A DNA stretch of 64,000 nt from ZC4RG25 sp023428365 (GTDB taxonomy: Bacteria; Pseudomonadota; Alphaproteobacteria; Rhizobiales; Hyphomicrobiaceae), in the NCBI GenBank assembly GCA_050283925.1, contig JBNOAI010000002.1, positions 434,001-498,000 on the forward strand, in the 5' to 3' direction. Positions 27,801 through 35,969 of the stretch are shown piece by piece. Numbering within the stretch: the first letter of the stretch is position 1; each line of letters starts with the position of its first letter. The notes beneath the pieces are model-generated. The model was given only the letters and a program-made list of their open reading frames with translations, was not told where the DNA came from and ran no database searches. Made by a program: the position numbers and the translations under genes.

Positions 27801-28324
27801 GTGATAGCATTCTCGGGCATTTCGCGAAACTCAGCTGTAGCAGGGTCTTGTGCGATGACAAGGCCTCCGCGCTCACGGATGCTGAGCACGCCGCGGCTTC
27901 CGTCCAGGCCCGTGCCGGAAAGAACGATCGCTACAGCTCGTGCGTCCAACTCGGCGGCAATGCTGGTGAAGAGATCGTCCACCGGATGGTGCTGCCCAGG
28001 GGGCTCGGTTCGCTGTCGAGGGACCAGCTTTCGCTTGTCAAGCGTCAGCGTTCGATCAGGTGGCAGAACATAGACGTGATCGGGCTTAGGTGCCATCGCG
28101 GCACTGACCGGCATCACCGGCAAGTTGACCACTTGTGCCAGGATTTCGCTGAGGTGGCTTTCGGACGTTGCTTCCAAATGCAACGCAACAACAAAAGCAA
28201 CGCCGAGATCAACAGGAACTGTCCTGAAAAACTCAGTCAACGCCCTGAGGCCGCCGGCTGAAGCGCCAAGAGCGACTATTGGAGTTAATGTGGTTGATTG
28301 GATCAAAAACGTTTCTCCTCGCAT
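24815..28324 (-). CDS. CheB-CheR-PAS-HWE hybrid sensor histidine kinase
   Basis: A 1169-residue cytosolic signalling protein. Domains in order: CheB methylesterase (LGASAGGLRALTEFF near residue 20, LSGTGLDGSRG near 140), CheR methyltransferase (VWIPGCASGEEAYTLAILLA, DLVICRNVFIYF), a long coiled coil around 640-740 with repeated NEEL-SSNEELETSKEELQ units, two PAS domains, and an HWE/HisKA_2 kinase (ELSHRVKNALTVVQALASQT, then HELATNAMKYGALS). CheB-CheR-PAS fusions are known in soil bacteria, but their signals are mostly undefined. It is co-transcribed with the receiver at 24441. The second PAS (IGNGQWNIPELRHLL) is related to that of the kinase at 43749. Confidence 0.93.
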   Translation of the reverse strand: MRGETFLIQSTTLTPIVALGASAGGLRALTEFFRTVPVDLGVAFVVALHLEATSESHLSEILAQVVNLPVMPVSAAMAPKPDHVYVLPPDRTLTLDKRKLVPRQRTEPPGQHHPVDDLFTSIAAELDARAVAIVLSGTGLDGSRGVLSIRERGGLVIAQDPATAEFREMPENAITTGAVDQVMAPAAMCAAISKYLDNLTRSEAAAPSEFAAPTDHFQKLLTLLRNHSGIDFGNYKTKTLLRRIHRRAGLSNTPDLADYVALVRDRPQELHTLLDDLLITVTRFKRDPETWSDLAELVIKPLVAAQTFDRPIRVWIPGCASGEEAYTLAILLAEEAERQEKPFLCDIFATDVSEAALTVARRGLYPRSALQELSPSERNFFVPDGDYARISPKLRESIIFARHNIIQDPPFSQLDLVICRNVFIYFKPEVQKRVAKLFHFSLREGGALFLGSAEGLEGLDHLFHVVAKASRVYRRVGRKRTDAVEFPAGADRTRLSPAASDLLNRSPPLRIAEASLRALADRYAPASVVINQKMDVLYFHGDTRQFLVQPSGETTQNVLALVNDGMRAALRKTIQDAHKAGATVTRSSHFTADGSKQLVEIEAFPVTSGHDQGLVLVSFRRGPLVIRDIALEESPSSRREELELEVMALKDELHTAQQEAQTIQEDLKASNEEVVSMNEELRSSNEELETSKEELQSLNEELSTLNAQLRHKVDELQQSTSDLRNLLSSTGIATLFLDRASRVRWFSPAAAPLFNLLDSDIGRPITDLVSRLSDDSFAADCLAVQQQLAPVERQVRGSRSEAYLRRVTAYRDADDRIDGVVVTFMDVTGIQQARELAEKIVETVPVPLVVLGNDLKIVSANAPFYALFHVARDATHGRSIFDIGNGQWNIPELRHLLEDVLPGKTSFENHLVEHDFGTIGKRAMLLSGRQINHVQLVLLAIEDITERLSGEKQQKVLTAELSHRVKNALTVVQALASQTAVHSSSIEEFQQMFTSRLRAFARGHTHLIDGAWADGELKAIIGDALSLHAVDREHIEITEGPRVRLTPKAALALNMVLHELATNAMKYGALSTKTGRVHISWTLNDDDGRKVHMSWKETGGPAVAPPTKTGFGSKLIEQSMAFELGGGAQFLFDTAGLQCELVFDSEKPSFAGQVQVHLRPRIGVTRGPR

Positions 28325-28681
28325 TCATTTAGGCACCACTTTTGCCTCAATAGCAATTGAGCGAGATTTGCTTGGACGTGAGTAGCGTGCCGGCAGGCCA
28401 GTGCTAGCGAGCCTGGGCTGCCGGAACCGCAATGCTTGCCGAAGCCCGGTCGTCCGATATCCGGGCAACGCAATACGGTAGCATCCGCGGGGGCGAGTTC
28501 GACTATCGATAGTTATCCAACCGATATTATCGGCTTCTACGGCGTCGGCCTTGCTTTATTCGGGTGACCTAACGGGCACCTAGCCAATGCCTCCGAGCGG
28601 CCTTTTCAACTGTGCAGGCGATCCGACAAATTCGAGTCTATAGTCCAGTGAATCGAAAACCCTTTGGTGTTGGAGGTCACG
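28325..28681. other. Divergent promoter region
   Basis: 357 bp separate the kinase gene (leftward) from the small gene at 28682 (rightward). The segment near 28330-28375 is AT-rich and probably holds the kinase promoter. No operator was recognised. Confidence 0.45.
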
Positions 28682-28969
28682 ATGGCATCTAAGCTCGAAC
28701 TCAAAATGCTCGCGCGGCTGCGCGCGCATGAAGTCCTTATCCAGCAGCTCCTATGGCTCGCCTTCAATAAGAACACGGACGCACTGCGGGACTTTTGTGG
28801 GCGACAAAACGTTAGTCTCGACACCGAGCGCCTCCCAGATCTGGACGCAGCCACCGCTGCGCGATTGCCGTACGAGGCGCAGGAGGCTCTTGCTGGTATT
28901 CTCGACGAGGCGCTTCGTCGTGCGGAGAGTGAGCAGCTGTATGACTTGCCTGGTAAGCCGTACGATTGA
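28682..28969 (+). CDS. Small hypothetical protein
   Basis: A 95-residue, probably all-helical protein (LELKMLARLRAHEVLIQQLL, then YEAQEALAGILDEALRRAE). TGGAGG stands before the ATG at 28682. It lies 51 bp upstream of nhaA and may be co-transcribed with it. Function unknown. Confidence 0.68.
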   Translation: MASKLELKMLARLRAHEVLIQQLLWLAFNKNTDALRDFCGRQNVSLDTERLPDLDAATAARLPYEAQEALAGILDEALRRAESEQLYDLPGKPYD

Positions 28970-29020
28970 CCGGGTGCATGAGTATCGGAGGCGACGACGA
29001 GGTCTGACCCGAGGAACGGT

Positions 29021-30343
29021 ATGATCATCAAAAAAAACGACCTCGGTCTGCCGCACGAGATTGCCGATCGCGTTACCGAACCCCTTGCTCGGTTTCTCAA
29101 GATCGAAGCCGCAGCCGGGGGGCTGTTGCTCCTCGCCGCACTCACGGCTTTGATTCTGGCAAATTCTCCCTGGTCGGAACAATTCTTAGCGTTCTGGGAA
29201 ACACCCATAGGTCTCCATGTTGGCACACTGGATTTCACCCGTTCGCTCCGGCACTGGATCAATGATGGGCTAATGACATTCTTCTTCTTTGTCGTTTCTC
29301 TGGAACTCAAGCGAGAGCTTGCCGTGGGCGAGTTGCGGAATCTGAGAGCGGCGGCGCTGCCTTTTTCTGGCGCTCTGGGCGGCATGATCGTGCCAGTTGT
29401 CATCTATTTGGCAATTATGCTCGGCGAACCAGGAGTGCATGGCTGGGGAACCGTAATGGCCACCGACACGGCTTTCATGATCGGTTGCCTTGCACTCTTC
29501 GGCGCTCGCATCCCGCCGTCACTACGCATCTTTCTGTTATCGCTCGCAATCTTCGATGACGTGGGTGCAATCCTGGTCGTGGCGCTCGGTTATGGCGATG
29601 AACTGAACTGGCTAGCGCTGGCACTTGGAATGCTTGGGCTGGGCATAATCGCCGGCGTTGCTCGCCTCGGAATCAGAAGTATTCCCATATATTTCCTGCT
29701 TGGCGGCTTGGTTTGGCTCTCGTTCGATGCGTCAGGGGTTCACGCAACGATCGCTGGCGTCATCCTAGGCTTGATGACGCCAACCCGCGTCTGGGTGAGC
29801 GACGCGCGTCTGCGCGCCATATTCGGACGCGTGTTGGCCTATCCGACAGGCGAACATTGGAGTGGAGACACCGCGGATCGACGCGACCTTCGCCAAGCGG
29901 GTAGAGCCGTGAGGGAAGCTCTCTCACCATTGGAACGACTGGAAATGACAGTGCATCCATGGGTGGGATTCGCGGTCATGCCGATCTTTGCCCTAGCCAA
30001 TGCCGGCGTGACGATTGCCGGTACCGATCTTGCGCAATCGGTTTCAATCGCGATTTTTGCAGGTTTGGTTCTTGGGAAGCCGCTTGGTGTATTCACCTTC
30101 AGTTGGCTCGCCGTGCGCCTGGGATTTGCTACACAGGGGTCAGGTTTGAATTGGTCTTTCCTGGCAGCTGGCGCTTTTCTGACTGGGATCGGCTTCACAA
30201 TGTCATTGTTCATTGCCGGTTTGGCGTTTCCTCCGGCGATGTTAAATACCGTCAAACTGGCAGTACTTTCCGCCTCCATCGTTTCCGCCATCGCAGGTCT
30301 ATTGATGCTGATCTGGCTCACGTCTCGCGCACGAAGTCACTGA
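29021..30343 (+). CDS. nhaA: Na+/H+ antiporter NhaA
   Basis: An inner-membrane antiporter that exports Na+ in exchange for protons. It has 440 residues and 11-12 hydrophobic segments. Diagnostic motifs are FFFVVSLELKRELAVGELR, the double-aspartate region LSLAIFDDVGAILVVALGYG and GIGFTMSLFIAGLAF near the end. A hydrophilic insert (residues ~280-305, with DRRDLRQAGRAVREALSP) is a common variation. Intact. Confidence 0.95.
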   Translation: MIIKKNDLGLPHEIADRVTEPLARFLKIEAAAGGLLLLAALTALILANSPWSEQFLAFWETPIGLHVGTLDFTRSLRHWINDGLMTFFFFVVSLELKRELAVGELRNLRAAALPFSGALGGMIVPVVIYLAIMLGEPGVHGWGTVMATDTAFMIGCLALFGARIPPSLRIFLLSLAIFDDVGAILVVALGYGDELNWLALALGMLGLGIIAGVARLGIRSIPIYFLLGGLVWLSFDASGVHATIAGVILGLMTPTRVWVSDARLRAIFGRVLAYPTGEHWSGDTADRRDLRQAGRAVREALSPLERLEMTVHPWVGFAVMPIFALANAGVTIAGTDLAQSVSIAIFAGLVLGKPLGVFTFSWLAVRLGFATQGSGLNWSFLAAGAFLTGIGFTMSLFIAGLAFPPAMLNTVKLAVLSASIVSAIAGLLMLIWLTSRARSH

Positions 30344-30642
30344 GCACAGAAATGCGTTGGCTTAGTAGTGTGAGATTCACATAGAAATCACCAAGCAGCG
30401 TGAACCATTATGGTTCCACTAGAACTTGACATTTCTTTTCAGGGCGACCTGATGACAGCGCCATCGAAAGACACCATATGCCGAACGGGCGATCCTCTGG
30501 CGCCCTCGGATTTGATCGGAGATTGACTGCTTTTTGCTGATCGCGGCTGAAGCCAAGCAGAGGCAATTTTGCCGAAATCGTGCAGTTTGAGCAGGTAACG
30601 TCGCGATAAACCGGCTGGTTATCGCCGAACTTCCGGAGATCA

Positions 30643-30843
30643 TTGATGGGTCTTACCCACAGCCTAGAGTACGAGACCATTAGTGCCGCTACGCGCACTT
30701 TTCTGATGGCGCTCACATTTGGTTTCATTGCTTCTGTGATTGTTGGGGGAATTTCGCCAAACATATCGATTGGAGCACTGATCTTCTCCCTTGTGGGTGC
30801 GATTGGTATATTTCAACTTTGGCGCAGAACCTGCAGAACCTAG
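30643..30843 (+). CDS. Two-helix membrane protein, family E (copy 1)
   Basis: A 66-residue protein with two hydrophobic helices: TFLMALTFGFIASVIVGGIS and IGALIFSLVGAIGIFQLW. It is clearly related to 47308-47496 (TVALTFGFLASVIIGGVSPD). The conservation between copies supports this strand over the overlapping minus-strand frames. Function unknown. Confidence 0.72.
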   Translation: MMGLTHSLEYETISAATRTFLMALTFGFIASVIVGGISPNISIGALIFSLVGAIGIFQLWRRTCRT

Positions 30844-30929
30844 TGTAAGCGCATCACCCTGCACTACCTCGCGACTGCTCTTCTTTATGGCGTTATGAAG
30901 AGGCATGGGGTCGAAGCTGGAAAATCATC

Positions 30930-31253
30930 ATGACAGAGCGTACAACACATACCTTCGCAACCTTCCTCCATCCCTTTTCTCTTCCGGATGTTGATAAACC
31001 GCAACCGCCAGGGACTTATCTGATAGAGACGGTCGAAGCGACAATCGATAATCTATCGTTTATTGCTTATCGGCGCGTTTCCACGACCATTACTCTACCT
31101 GCGCTCGACACGCCTACATTGCGAAAACAGATCGTAACGATTGATCCAAAGGATCTTGCGGCTGCACAACACAGAGATAGCCTCGCCCGAAATAATGACG
31201 GCGATAGGCTTCTCACGCCAACTCACATGGATGGCAAATCGAATTTCGGATGA
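30930..31253 (+). CDS. Small hypothetical protein, family C (copy 2)
   Basis: A 107-residue paralogue of 9044-9367, conserved in F-HPF-LPDV, PPGTYLIETVEATIDNLSF, AYRRVSTTITLPAL and DPKDLAAAQHRD. Its stop overlaps the start of the next gene by 4 bp, so it is co-translated with a Crp-like regulator; copy 1 does not adjoin such a gene. Function unknown. Confidence 0.75.
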   Translation: MTERTTHTFATFLHPFSLPDVDKPQPPGTYLIETVEATIDNLSFIAYRRVSTTITLPALDTPTLRKQIVTIDPKDLAAAQHRDSLARNNDGDRLLTPTHMDGKSNFG

Positions 31254-31951
31254 CGCAAACGCAGTGCAATCCTAATCAGCCGGGCAGCGTCGAAGGTGCC
31301 AAGCCAGACCTCCTGTCGAGCTTTCACCTCAATGGCCATCCGACGCATCATCTCAAACGCGGCGACTGTCTATTTCGAAGTGGCGATGGAACCAGGGCCT
31401 TGTATGGAGTCATCGCTGGCGTGCTTCGCGCGGAACGTTTCGCTGATTGGGGGACAGAGGCGGCTCTCTGCCACTTTTCGTCAGGATATCTCATCGTCCC
31501 TCCTCTTCAGGTGGTGAAGCCGTTTGCTATTTTCGCCGTGACGGCGGCGACGGTCCTTTGCTTTAAGCCGGCCTTGTCGCAGTCCGCAAAGAACGATCCG
31601 CGATTGGATACCTCTAGTGGCCCTTTGACAGCGCACTCGGCTTCTGAATTCTTAGCGATACTTGCTTTCCACACCGACTACTCGGCAAGTGATCGGCTCG
31701 GAGCCTATTTGCTAGCTCTGTTCGACCACAATCCGCTGAGAGCAAAGGGCCGAGAGATGCTCGAATTGCCGCGTGCACGACGGGATATCGCTGGCGTACT
31801 TGGAGTGTCTCTTGATGCACTCGCCCAAAGCATGCTCGATCTTCAAAGCTGTGGCGCCCTGCGTGTCCACAGTGCGCGCTGGCTTGAGTTGATCAATCGT
31901 CCGCGGCTGGAAGCCGGCGTTCTACGACATCGACGCCGTATTCCTTTGTGA
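31250..31951 (+). CDS. Divergent Crp/Fnr-like regulator
   Basis: A 233-residue protein with Crp architecture: an N-terminal barrel (HHLKRGDCLFRSGDGTRALYGVIAG) and a C-terminal helix-turn-helix (LPRARRDIAGVLGVSLDALAQSMLDL). The cyclic-nucleotide phosphate cassette is not recognisable, so the ligand is unknown. It is coupled to the family C gene by an ATGA overlap. It is quite different from the regulator at 16818-17552. Confidence 0.7.
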   Translation: MTQTQCNPNQPGSVEGAKPDLLSSFHLNGHPTHHLKRGDCLFRSGDGTRALYGVIAGVLRAERFADWGTEAALCHFSSGYLIVPPLQVVKPFAIFAVTAATVLCFKPALSQSAKNDPRLDTSSGPLTAHSASEFLAILAFHTDYSASDRLGAYLLALFDHNPLRAKGREMLELPRARRDIAGVLGVSLDALAQSMLDLQSCGALRVHSARWLELINRPRLEAGVLRHRRRIPL

Positions 31952-32424
31952 CGTCGCCGGCAGCTCAGATCAGGATTCTGAAATAGCGACGCAAGAATCT
32001 CAATCCATCGCCTGAATAATGCCTAATTCGCATCGCCCTGGCCCGATGTTCTCTTTTCTGGTACGCCTTCGAACGCCCCCTCCGCCAGCCAAGCAGGCAT
32101 CCAGAACGATAGCTTCCGCGTTGTTGAGAGGCCGAGGTTTCTGATGGAGATATGTTTGCTGGCAGATAGTGGCTGCATGTGTTACGATAAAAGATGTGTC
32201 GGATAAACGACCTAGCCAAAGGGGAATGCAATTCACCGGTTTGTGCACTGAAACGTCGAATATTCTTTTGGTCGCGCCCTACCCAATATGAAGCCAGACG
32301 TTCTTGATAATGCACCGACTAGCTAGCTTTGCTTGACACGCTTCGGCACACGCACTCCCAATAGATAGACTCGCCAACAGCTCGGTCAGCGATTGTGCGC
32401 GACCCAGCAGCTTGGAAGGCAACA
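31952..32424. other. Stretch without a clear gene
   Basis: A minus-strand frame at 32000-32248 (82 codons) contains NAEAIVLDACLAGGGG but no recognised family and no paralogue. It is recorded as a possible gene only. Confidence 0.4.
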
Positions 32425-32622
32425 ATGACAACGCATAGATACAAAATTGGCCAGCTGGTATCATACGCCGCTGCGCGGAATGACCTCGCAGCGGGCACTC
32501 AGCCGTATAAAATTATGCGCTTGCTGCCATTCGAGGACGGGGAACCGCTGTATCGCATCAAAAGCACAACTGGTCAGTCCGAGCGTGTGGCTAAAGAGTT
32601 TTCTTTGTCCAGGAAAGGATGA
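32425..32622 (+). CDS. Small SH3-like hypothetical protein
   Basis: A 65-residue protein, HRYKIGQLVSYAAARND at the start, IMRLLPFEDGEPLYRIKS in the middle and ERVAKEFSL at the end. This matches a frequent bradyrhizobial small protein (YK.GQ.V....Y.I.RLLP.E.....YRIKS..E..ERV..E..L) that looks like a small beta barrel. Start chosen at the ATG at 32425. Function unknown. Confidence 0.72.
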   Translation: MTTHRYKIGQLVSYAAARNDLAAGTQPYKIMRLLPFEDGEPLYRIKSTTGQSERVAKEFSLSRKG

Positions 32623-33019
32623 TCGAGTTGTATCCTGACTTCTAAGATGCTGATCGAACCCTTCCAGATATCATTGAATGTCTCGTGCGGAACCGCCATT
32701 TTAAAGCGATGGAAGCGTTCGATCCCCGCTTGTCGATTTCCATGGCGGTTTGCTCATCGACACCACAGACAATACTTTGATAGCGTATTTAATCGCCTCG
32801 GAGAAACCTACATGAGGGCTAAGTTCGCATCCCTCCGCGTGCCGGACTAAGTGTTGCGCGACTACACAGCAGTCAGCCGCGCGATGGGGAATGGCTTTGG
32901 GTTTCAGGCACCTCGAGGCTATCGACTGAAGCGTCACTACCGGCCGACACCGACGGCGAGTTCGGTCTGCGTCTACAGTCTTCGTAACGCCGATTGGTTC
33001 GAAGTAATACTACCGGCAT
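32623..33019. other. Stretch with a possible degenerate gene
   Basis: The minus-strand frame 32701-32937 contains VGFSEAIKYAIKVLSV, which resembles the FSTAAEAIRYAVETLS part of the protein at 35013-35207. The rest does not match, so it may be a decayed paralogue. Nothing else was seen. Confidence 0.35.
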
Positions 33020-33214
33020 TCACATCAGCCGTTCCGCCTGAGCCAACCAACGAGGTAATGTCAACTCAACCGTGGTGGCATCGAGCCAGCGCATGCTCGT
33101 AATGTCCGACTTGCGGATCCAGACCGATTGTTTCTGATCGCTGCGAGTCGATACGAGCAACGAGAGCTTTGTCTCGCCGTGCGCGATGAGTTTGACACTG
33201 ACGTCGTTACTCAC
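33020..33214 (-). CDS. Small hypothetical protein
   Basis: A 64-residue beta-rich protein: KLIAHGETKLSLLVST, VWIRKSDITSMRWLDATTVE, LTLPRWLAQAERLM. I prefer the GTG at 33214, which has GGAGG upstream, to the longer frame from 33259. The VWI-KS-I pattern recurs in small bradyrhizobial proteins; function unknown. Confidence 0.6.
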   Translation of the reverse strand: MSNDVSVKLIAHGETKLSLLVSTRSDQKQSVWIRKSDITSMRWLDATTVELTLPRWLAQAERLM

Positions 33215-33332
33215 GCTCCGTCCTCCGTCTGGGGAAATATCTGGGGGCTGCCGCATCAAGATCCTGCCAGCGGTTTCCGATTAGAACAGTTGGTGCACAA
33301 GCCAGAGCGGGGATTAAGTTTCGTAAAGAAAT

Positions 33333-33680
33333 TCACCCTATGGATACGTAGGTAGAGTATCTCGCCTCTAAGATTGGCAGCCCGTGTTTTACACGCGCCA
33401 TCCGGCATGCATCATCGCCGGGTAAGCAATCGCGGCCTACATCGGGGCGATCTACATAGACACTGCATGAGGTGGAAATACCGATCTCGCCCACAAATGC
33501 GGTGCACCGTGCACCGTTGCAGCGCATGCCTGACATGCTGTCGTTGACCAATTCTCTCGGGAGGCGATCGAGCGTGAGATCGTCTTCACACGTGAACCGC
33601 GGCCAGTTAGCAGAATACGAGCAGCAGGCTCCGCATGCGTTGCATGGCGAGAGATCTTGGGACGCCGCGGCATTGATCAA
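33333..33680 (-). CDS. YkgJ-type cysteine-cluster protein
   Basis: A 115-residue member of the YkgJ/Fe-S-binding-like family: CNACGACCSY near the start, then further cysteines in GMRCNGARCTAFVG, SCSVY and RDCLPGDDACRMAR. The spacing matches the Zn/Fe cluster family. The start is a TTG at 33680 with TAGGAG upstream; no in-frame ATG precedes the motif. The biochemical role of the family is not settled. Confidence 0.8.
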   Translation of the reverse strand: MINAAASQDLSPCNACGACCSYSANWPRFTCEDDLTLDRLPRELVNDSMSGMRCNGARCTAFVGEIGISTSCSVYVDRPDVGRDCLPGDDACRMARVKHGLPILEARYSTYVSIG

Positions 33681-33813
33681 ACTGTTGATCTCCTACAGGG
33701 TCGTTGAAGATGTTCGGATTAGGCTACTCGCAGACAGGGCGGCAGTCAGCCAATAGGTGGCTTTTCATCCCTAGGCCGCTCTATGCGTGGGGCAACTGGC
33801 GTCAGCGTTTCAA

Positions 33814-34224
33814 TCAATCCGTTGAGCGCATTTGGTCGAGCAGCATGTGCACCAATTCTTCAATGCTTCCGCCGCGCAGATCGGCTGGACCTTCGATCTG
33901 ATAGCAGTCTCCTCGCCAAAGTCGCACGGATACGCAACCGTCTGTCTCTATATACTCAGTACCCACGGGTAGCCCTTTCGCCCGCTTCCAGTCTGACGCT
34001 GGGCGCTGATTATTGGCGATTGCTATTCCCTCCTTACAAAATCGGTCGTTGGCCGGCGGGCAGGGAAGGGCCAGATACGATGAGCCCAACCCGGCCCCGA
34101 CCGCAAGCGGTTGGGCTGGCACAATTACCGCCTTGGCCTCATCCGGCGTTGACGAAAATGCAAATAGGCAGCCCCCAGTAAACCCGCCGAAATCGTTCCA
34201 AATAATAACAATAGCAAGGTCCAC
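33814..34224 (-). CDS. Possible hypothetical protein
   Basis: A 136-codon frame. The C-terminal part (GTEYIETDGCVSVRLWRGDCYQIEGPADL then an amphipathic helix EELVHMLLDQM) looks like a genuine small domain. The N-terminal part overlaps another small gene in a different frame and is doubtful. The true start is probably internal. Confidence 0.4.
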   Translation of the reverse strand: MDLAIVIIWNDFGGFTGGCLFAFSSTPDEAKAVIVPAQPLAVGAGLGSSYLALPCPPANDRFCKEGIAIANNQRPASDWKRAKGLPVGTEYIETDGCVSVRLWRGDCYQIEGPADLRGGSIEELVHMLLDQMRSTD

Positions 34225-34238
34225 GTTTCATTGGTCAT
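34125..34238 (-). CDS. Very small membrane protein
   Basis: A 37-residue frame starting MTNETWTLLLLLFGTISAG with one transmembrane helix and a strongly basic tail (FRQRRMRPRR), a good inside-positive topology. It precedes or overlaps the 33814 frame. It is plausible as a real miniprotein, with no family known. Confidence 0.45.
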   Translation of the reverse strand: MTNETWTLLLLLFGTISAGLLGAAYLHFRQRRMRPRR

Positions 34239-34275
34239 GCGGGATCTCCGCGTAGCGCCAACTGTCGATCATCTG

Positions 34276-34629
34276 TCAAAGCTTCAACTTCCCGATCATT
34301 TCAGCACAGGCGCGCGGCACGCCGGTGGTAGGCCTCTCCATGCCTGGCATTGTCGCCCAGCCACTTTTCTCGACGAGCGAGCCCTGTTCCCATGTGCCGA
34401 CTTTCATCAACGCCATTTGCCGTGCCGTTGCATCGGGTTCCTGGCGGAATTTTTCGACGCAGATTGGCGCGAGCGCGTTGACGACAGCCGCATCTGCCCG
34501 ACTCATGGCCATCGCATCAGCCGTGCCAGAGGTGACCCAGCCGCCCCAATTGAACCCGATCAAAGCTAATGCAGCGGCACCCACAACGGCACCCCAGCAC
34601 ATTGGCTTTATCTCCGAAGGAATTTGCAT
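34276..34629 (-). CDS. Membrane-anchored small protein, family D (copy 2)
   Basis: A 117-residue paralogue of 16187-16552: N-terminal helix (CWGAVVGAAALALIGFNWGG), then NALAPICVEKFRQEP, LMKVGTWEQGSLVEKSGWAT and a final RACAEMI. The conserved layout across two modules indicates a real, maintained family. GGGGG stands before the ATG. Function unknown. Confidence 0.75.
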   Translation of the reverse strand: MQIPSEIKPMCWGAVVGAAALALIGFNWGGWVTSGTADAMAMSRADAAVVNALAPICVEKFRQEPDATARQMALMKVGTWEQGSLVEKSGWATMPGMERPTTGVPRACAEMIGKLKL

Positions 34630-34686
34630 ATTTGTACCCCCATTTTATCGATGAAATGGAAATCGCAGTGAACCAGCCGAAGTATT

Positions 34687-34905
34687 TTAGTGACTTGTCT
34701 CCGAACGGTGCACGGCTCTCAACTGTCCGGCGACGATTTGCGCCTGCCAGTCCGGATCCAGTGAAACTCCTAAAATCGTTCGACACTGACCGCACAAAAA
34801 TAGCACGGCAGGCCATGTCTTTGCGGATGCCTCATCTCGTGCACGAATCGCCTCCACAACGACTCCAGGCTGCAATTCACACTTCGGACATTTGCCTGGC
34901 ATCAT
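34687..34905 (-). CDS. Small zinc-ribbon protein
   Basis: A 72-residue protein with KCPKC at the start and FLCGQCRTILGVSLD in the middle, giving one four-cysteine zinc site. GAGGAA precedes the ATG at 34905. Function unknown. Confidence 0.62.
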   Translation of the reverse strand: MMPGKCPKCELQPGVVVEAIRARDEASAKTWPAVLFLCGQCRTILGVSLDPDWQAQIVAGQLRAVHRSETSH

Positions 34906-35012
34906 TTTCCTCGGAGGCGATATCGCCGCCCTCACGGTGCGAACGAGTCGCCCCTTTATACTCGCTTGGCACGCACCAGCGGATAGCCATCTTGTTCGTA
35001 AAGATTTCGGAT

Positions 35013-35207
35013 CTAATTCCCGTTGAACCGAAGCTCGTCGGACTCCAATACGACCCTTAGTAGTGCACTGGATGAAAGCGTCTCGACTGCATAACGTATA
35101 GCTTCGGCTGCAGTGCTGAAACGGTGGTAAGCAACACGCCCGCGCATTCCTCGTTGGCCGGTGCTGATGAAAATTTCTGCCGATTTTCTGAAATCGAACT
35201 CACCCAT
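35013..35207 (-). CDS. Small hypothetical protein
   Basis: A 64-residue protein with RGMRGRVAYHRFSTAAEAIR and a final VLESDELRFNGN. This alpha/beta pattern is common among short bradyrhizobial proteins of unknown function. A possible decayed relative is at 32701-32937. Confidence 0.65.
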   Translation of the reverse strand: MGEFDFRKSAEIFISTGQRGMRGRVAYHRFSTAAEAIRYAVETLSSSALLRVVLESDELRFNGN

Positions 35208-35404
35208 CTTACACGAAATGGAGATGGACGGGTGGAATTACATCGGCCTGTTAGAAATAAATACGCGTATTTAGCGAGAAATAATAATTCATCTGCTTAC
35301 GAAATGGGTTGCCAGCGGTGGATATTGACGGCGAGTGAATTCCGGCAGCCGTTTTTGAATGGGAAACCGTTGTATTCTGCCCTGTTTATCCCCAGATTAG
35401 CGCG

Positions 35405-35632
35405 ATGGGACATCAACGAACTTCGATTGAGCGTGCGTTTGAACTCGCCCGATCGGGCGATTGCTCATCAGTCGGCGATATCAGGCGGACGCTGGTGGTG
35501 GAAGGCTACGAGCCGTATCAGATCACGGGGCCATCGCTGTTGAGCCAGCTTCGTAAACTCATGCAAATATCTCAAGCCACCTCGCAGGACGCGAAACCCT
35601 TAGAGCCACGGCGGAGCAAGGGGCGCGCGTAG
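35405..35632 (+). CDS. Small protein, family A (intact copy 2)
   Basis: A 75-residue paralogue of 5529-5720: SIERAFELARSGDCSSVGDI, RRTLVVEGYEPYQITGPSLL and SQLRKLM, with a basic C-terminal tail. The tail suggests nucleic-acid contact (inference). It converges with the cold-shock gene across its terminator. Confidence 0.75.
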   Translation: MGHQRTSIERAFELARSGDCSSVGDIRRTLVVEGYEPYQITGPSLLSQLRKLMQISQATSQDAKPLEPRRSKGRA

Positions 35633-35678
35633 CGTGCATGGCCCCGCAGATCGGAACGCGCTGACTAAAAATAAAAAA

Positions 35679-35698
35679 GGCCGGGTGCTAACCCGACC
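35679..35698 (-). terminator. Rho-independent terminator of the cold-shock gene
   Basis: On the minus strand an 8 bp stem (GGTCGGGT / ACCCGGCC, one mismatch, loop TAGC) is followed by TTTTTTATTTTT. It lies about 60 bp after the cold-shock stop codon. Confidence 0.85.
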
Positions 35699-35759
35699 TC
35701 TCGCGCCACTCAACTCTGCTGCCAGTACATCCGTGGTCAGCGGGAGCGAATGACAATGG

Positions 35760-35969
35760 TTACGCTACCTGAAGGTTCTCGGCAGCGGTTTTTCCCGACT
35801 TGGGATTCTGGACCACATCGAAAGTGATCTTCTGCCCCTCGTTTAAAGAATTCAGTCCTGCTCGCTCAACCGCGGAGATATGGACGAAAACGTCCGGACT
35901 GCCGTTGTCCGGCTGAATAAAGCCGAACCCCTTTGCGGAGTTAAACCATTTTACAATGCCGGTATTCAT
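35760..35969 (-). CDS. Cold-shock protein, CspA family
   Basis: A 69-residue single-stranded nucleic-acid-binding protein: TGIVKWFNSAKGFGFIQPDN contains RNP1, DVFVHISAVERAGL contains RNP2, then NEGQKITFDVVQN. ATG at 35969 with AAGGAA upstream. The AT-rich untranslated leader (35970-36050) fits the usual post-transcriptional cold control. A 3' fragment of another copy is at 6104-6199. Confidence 0.95.
   Translation of the reverse strand: MNTGIVKWFNSAKGFGFIQPDNGSPDVFVHISAVERAGLNSLNEGQKITFDVVQNPKSGKTAAENLQVA

Noticed and set aside
28606..29403. A 265-codon minus-strand frame
   Set aside because: Antisense to the small gene at 28682 and the start of nhaA; Ser/Arg-rich shadow composition.
30419..30764. 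A minus-strand gene containing a C-x2-C pair
   Set aside because: It overlaps the family E gene, whose paralogue supports the plus strand, and has no other support.
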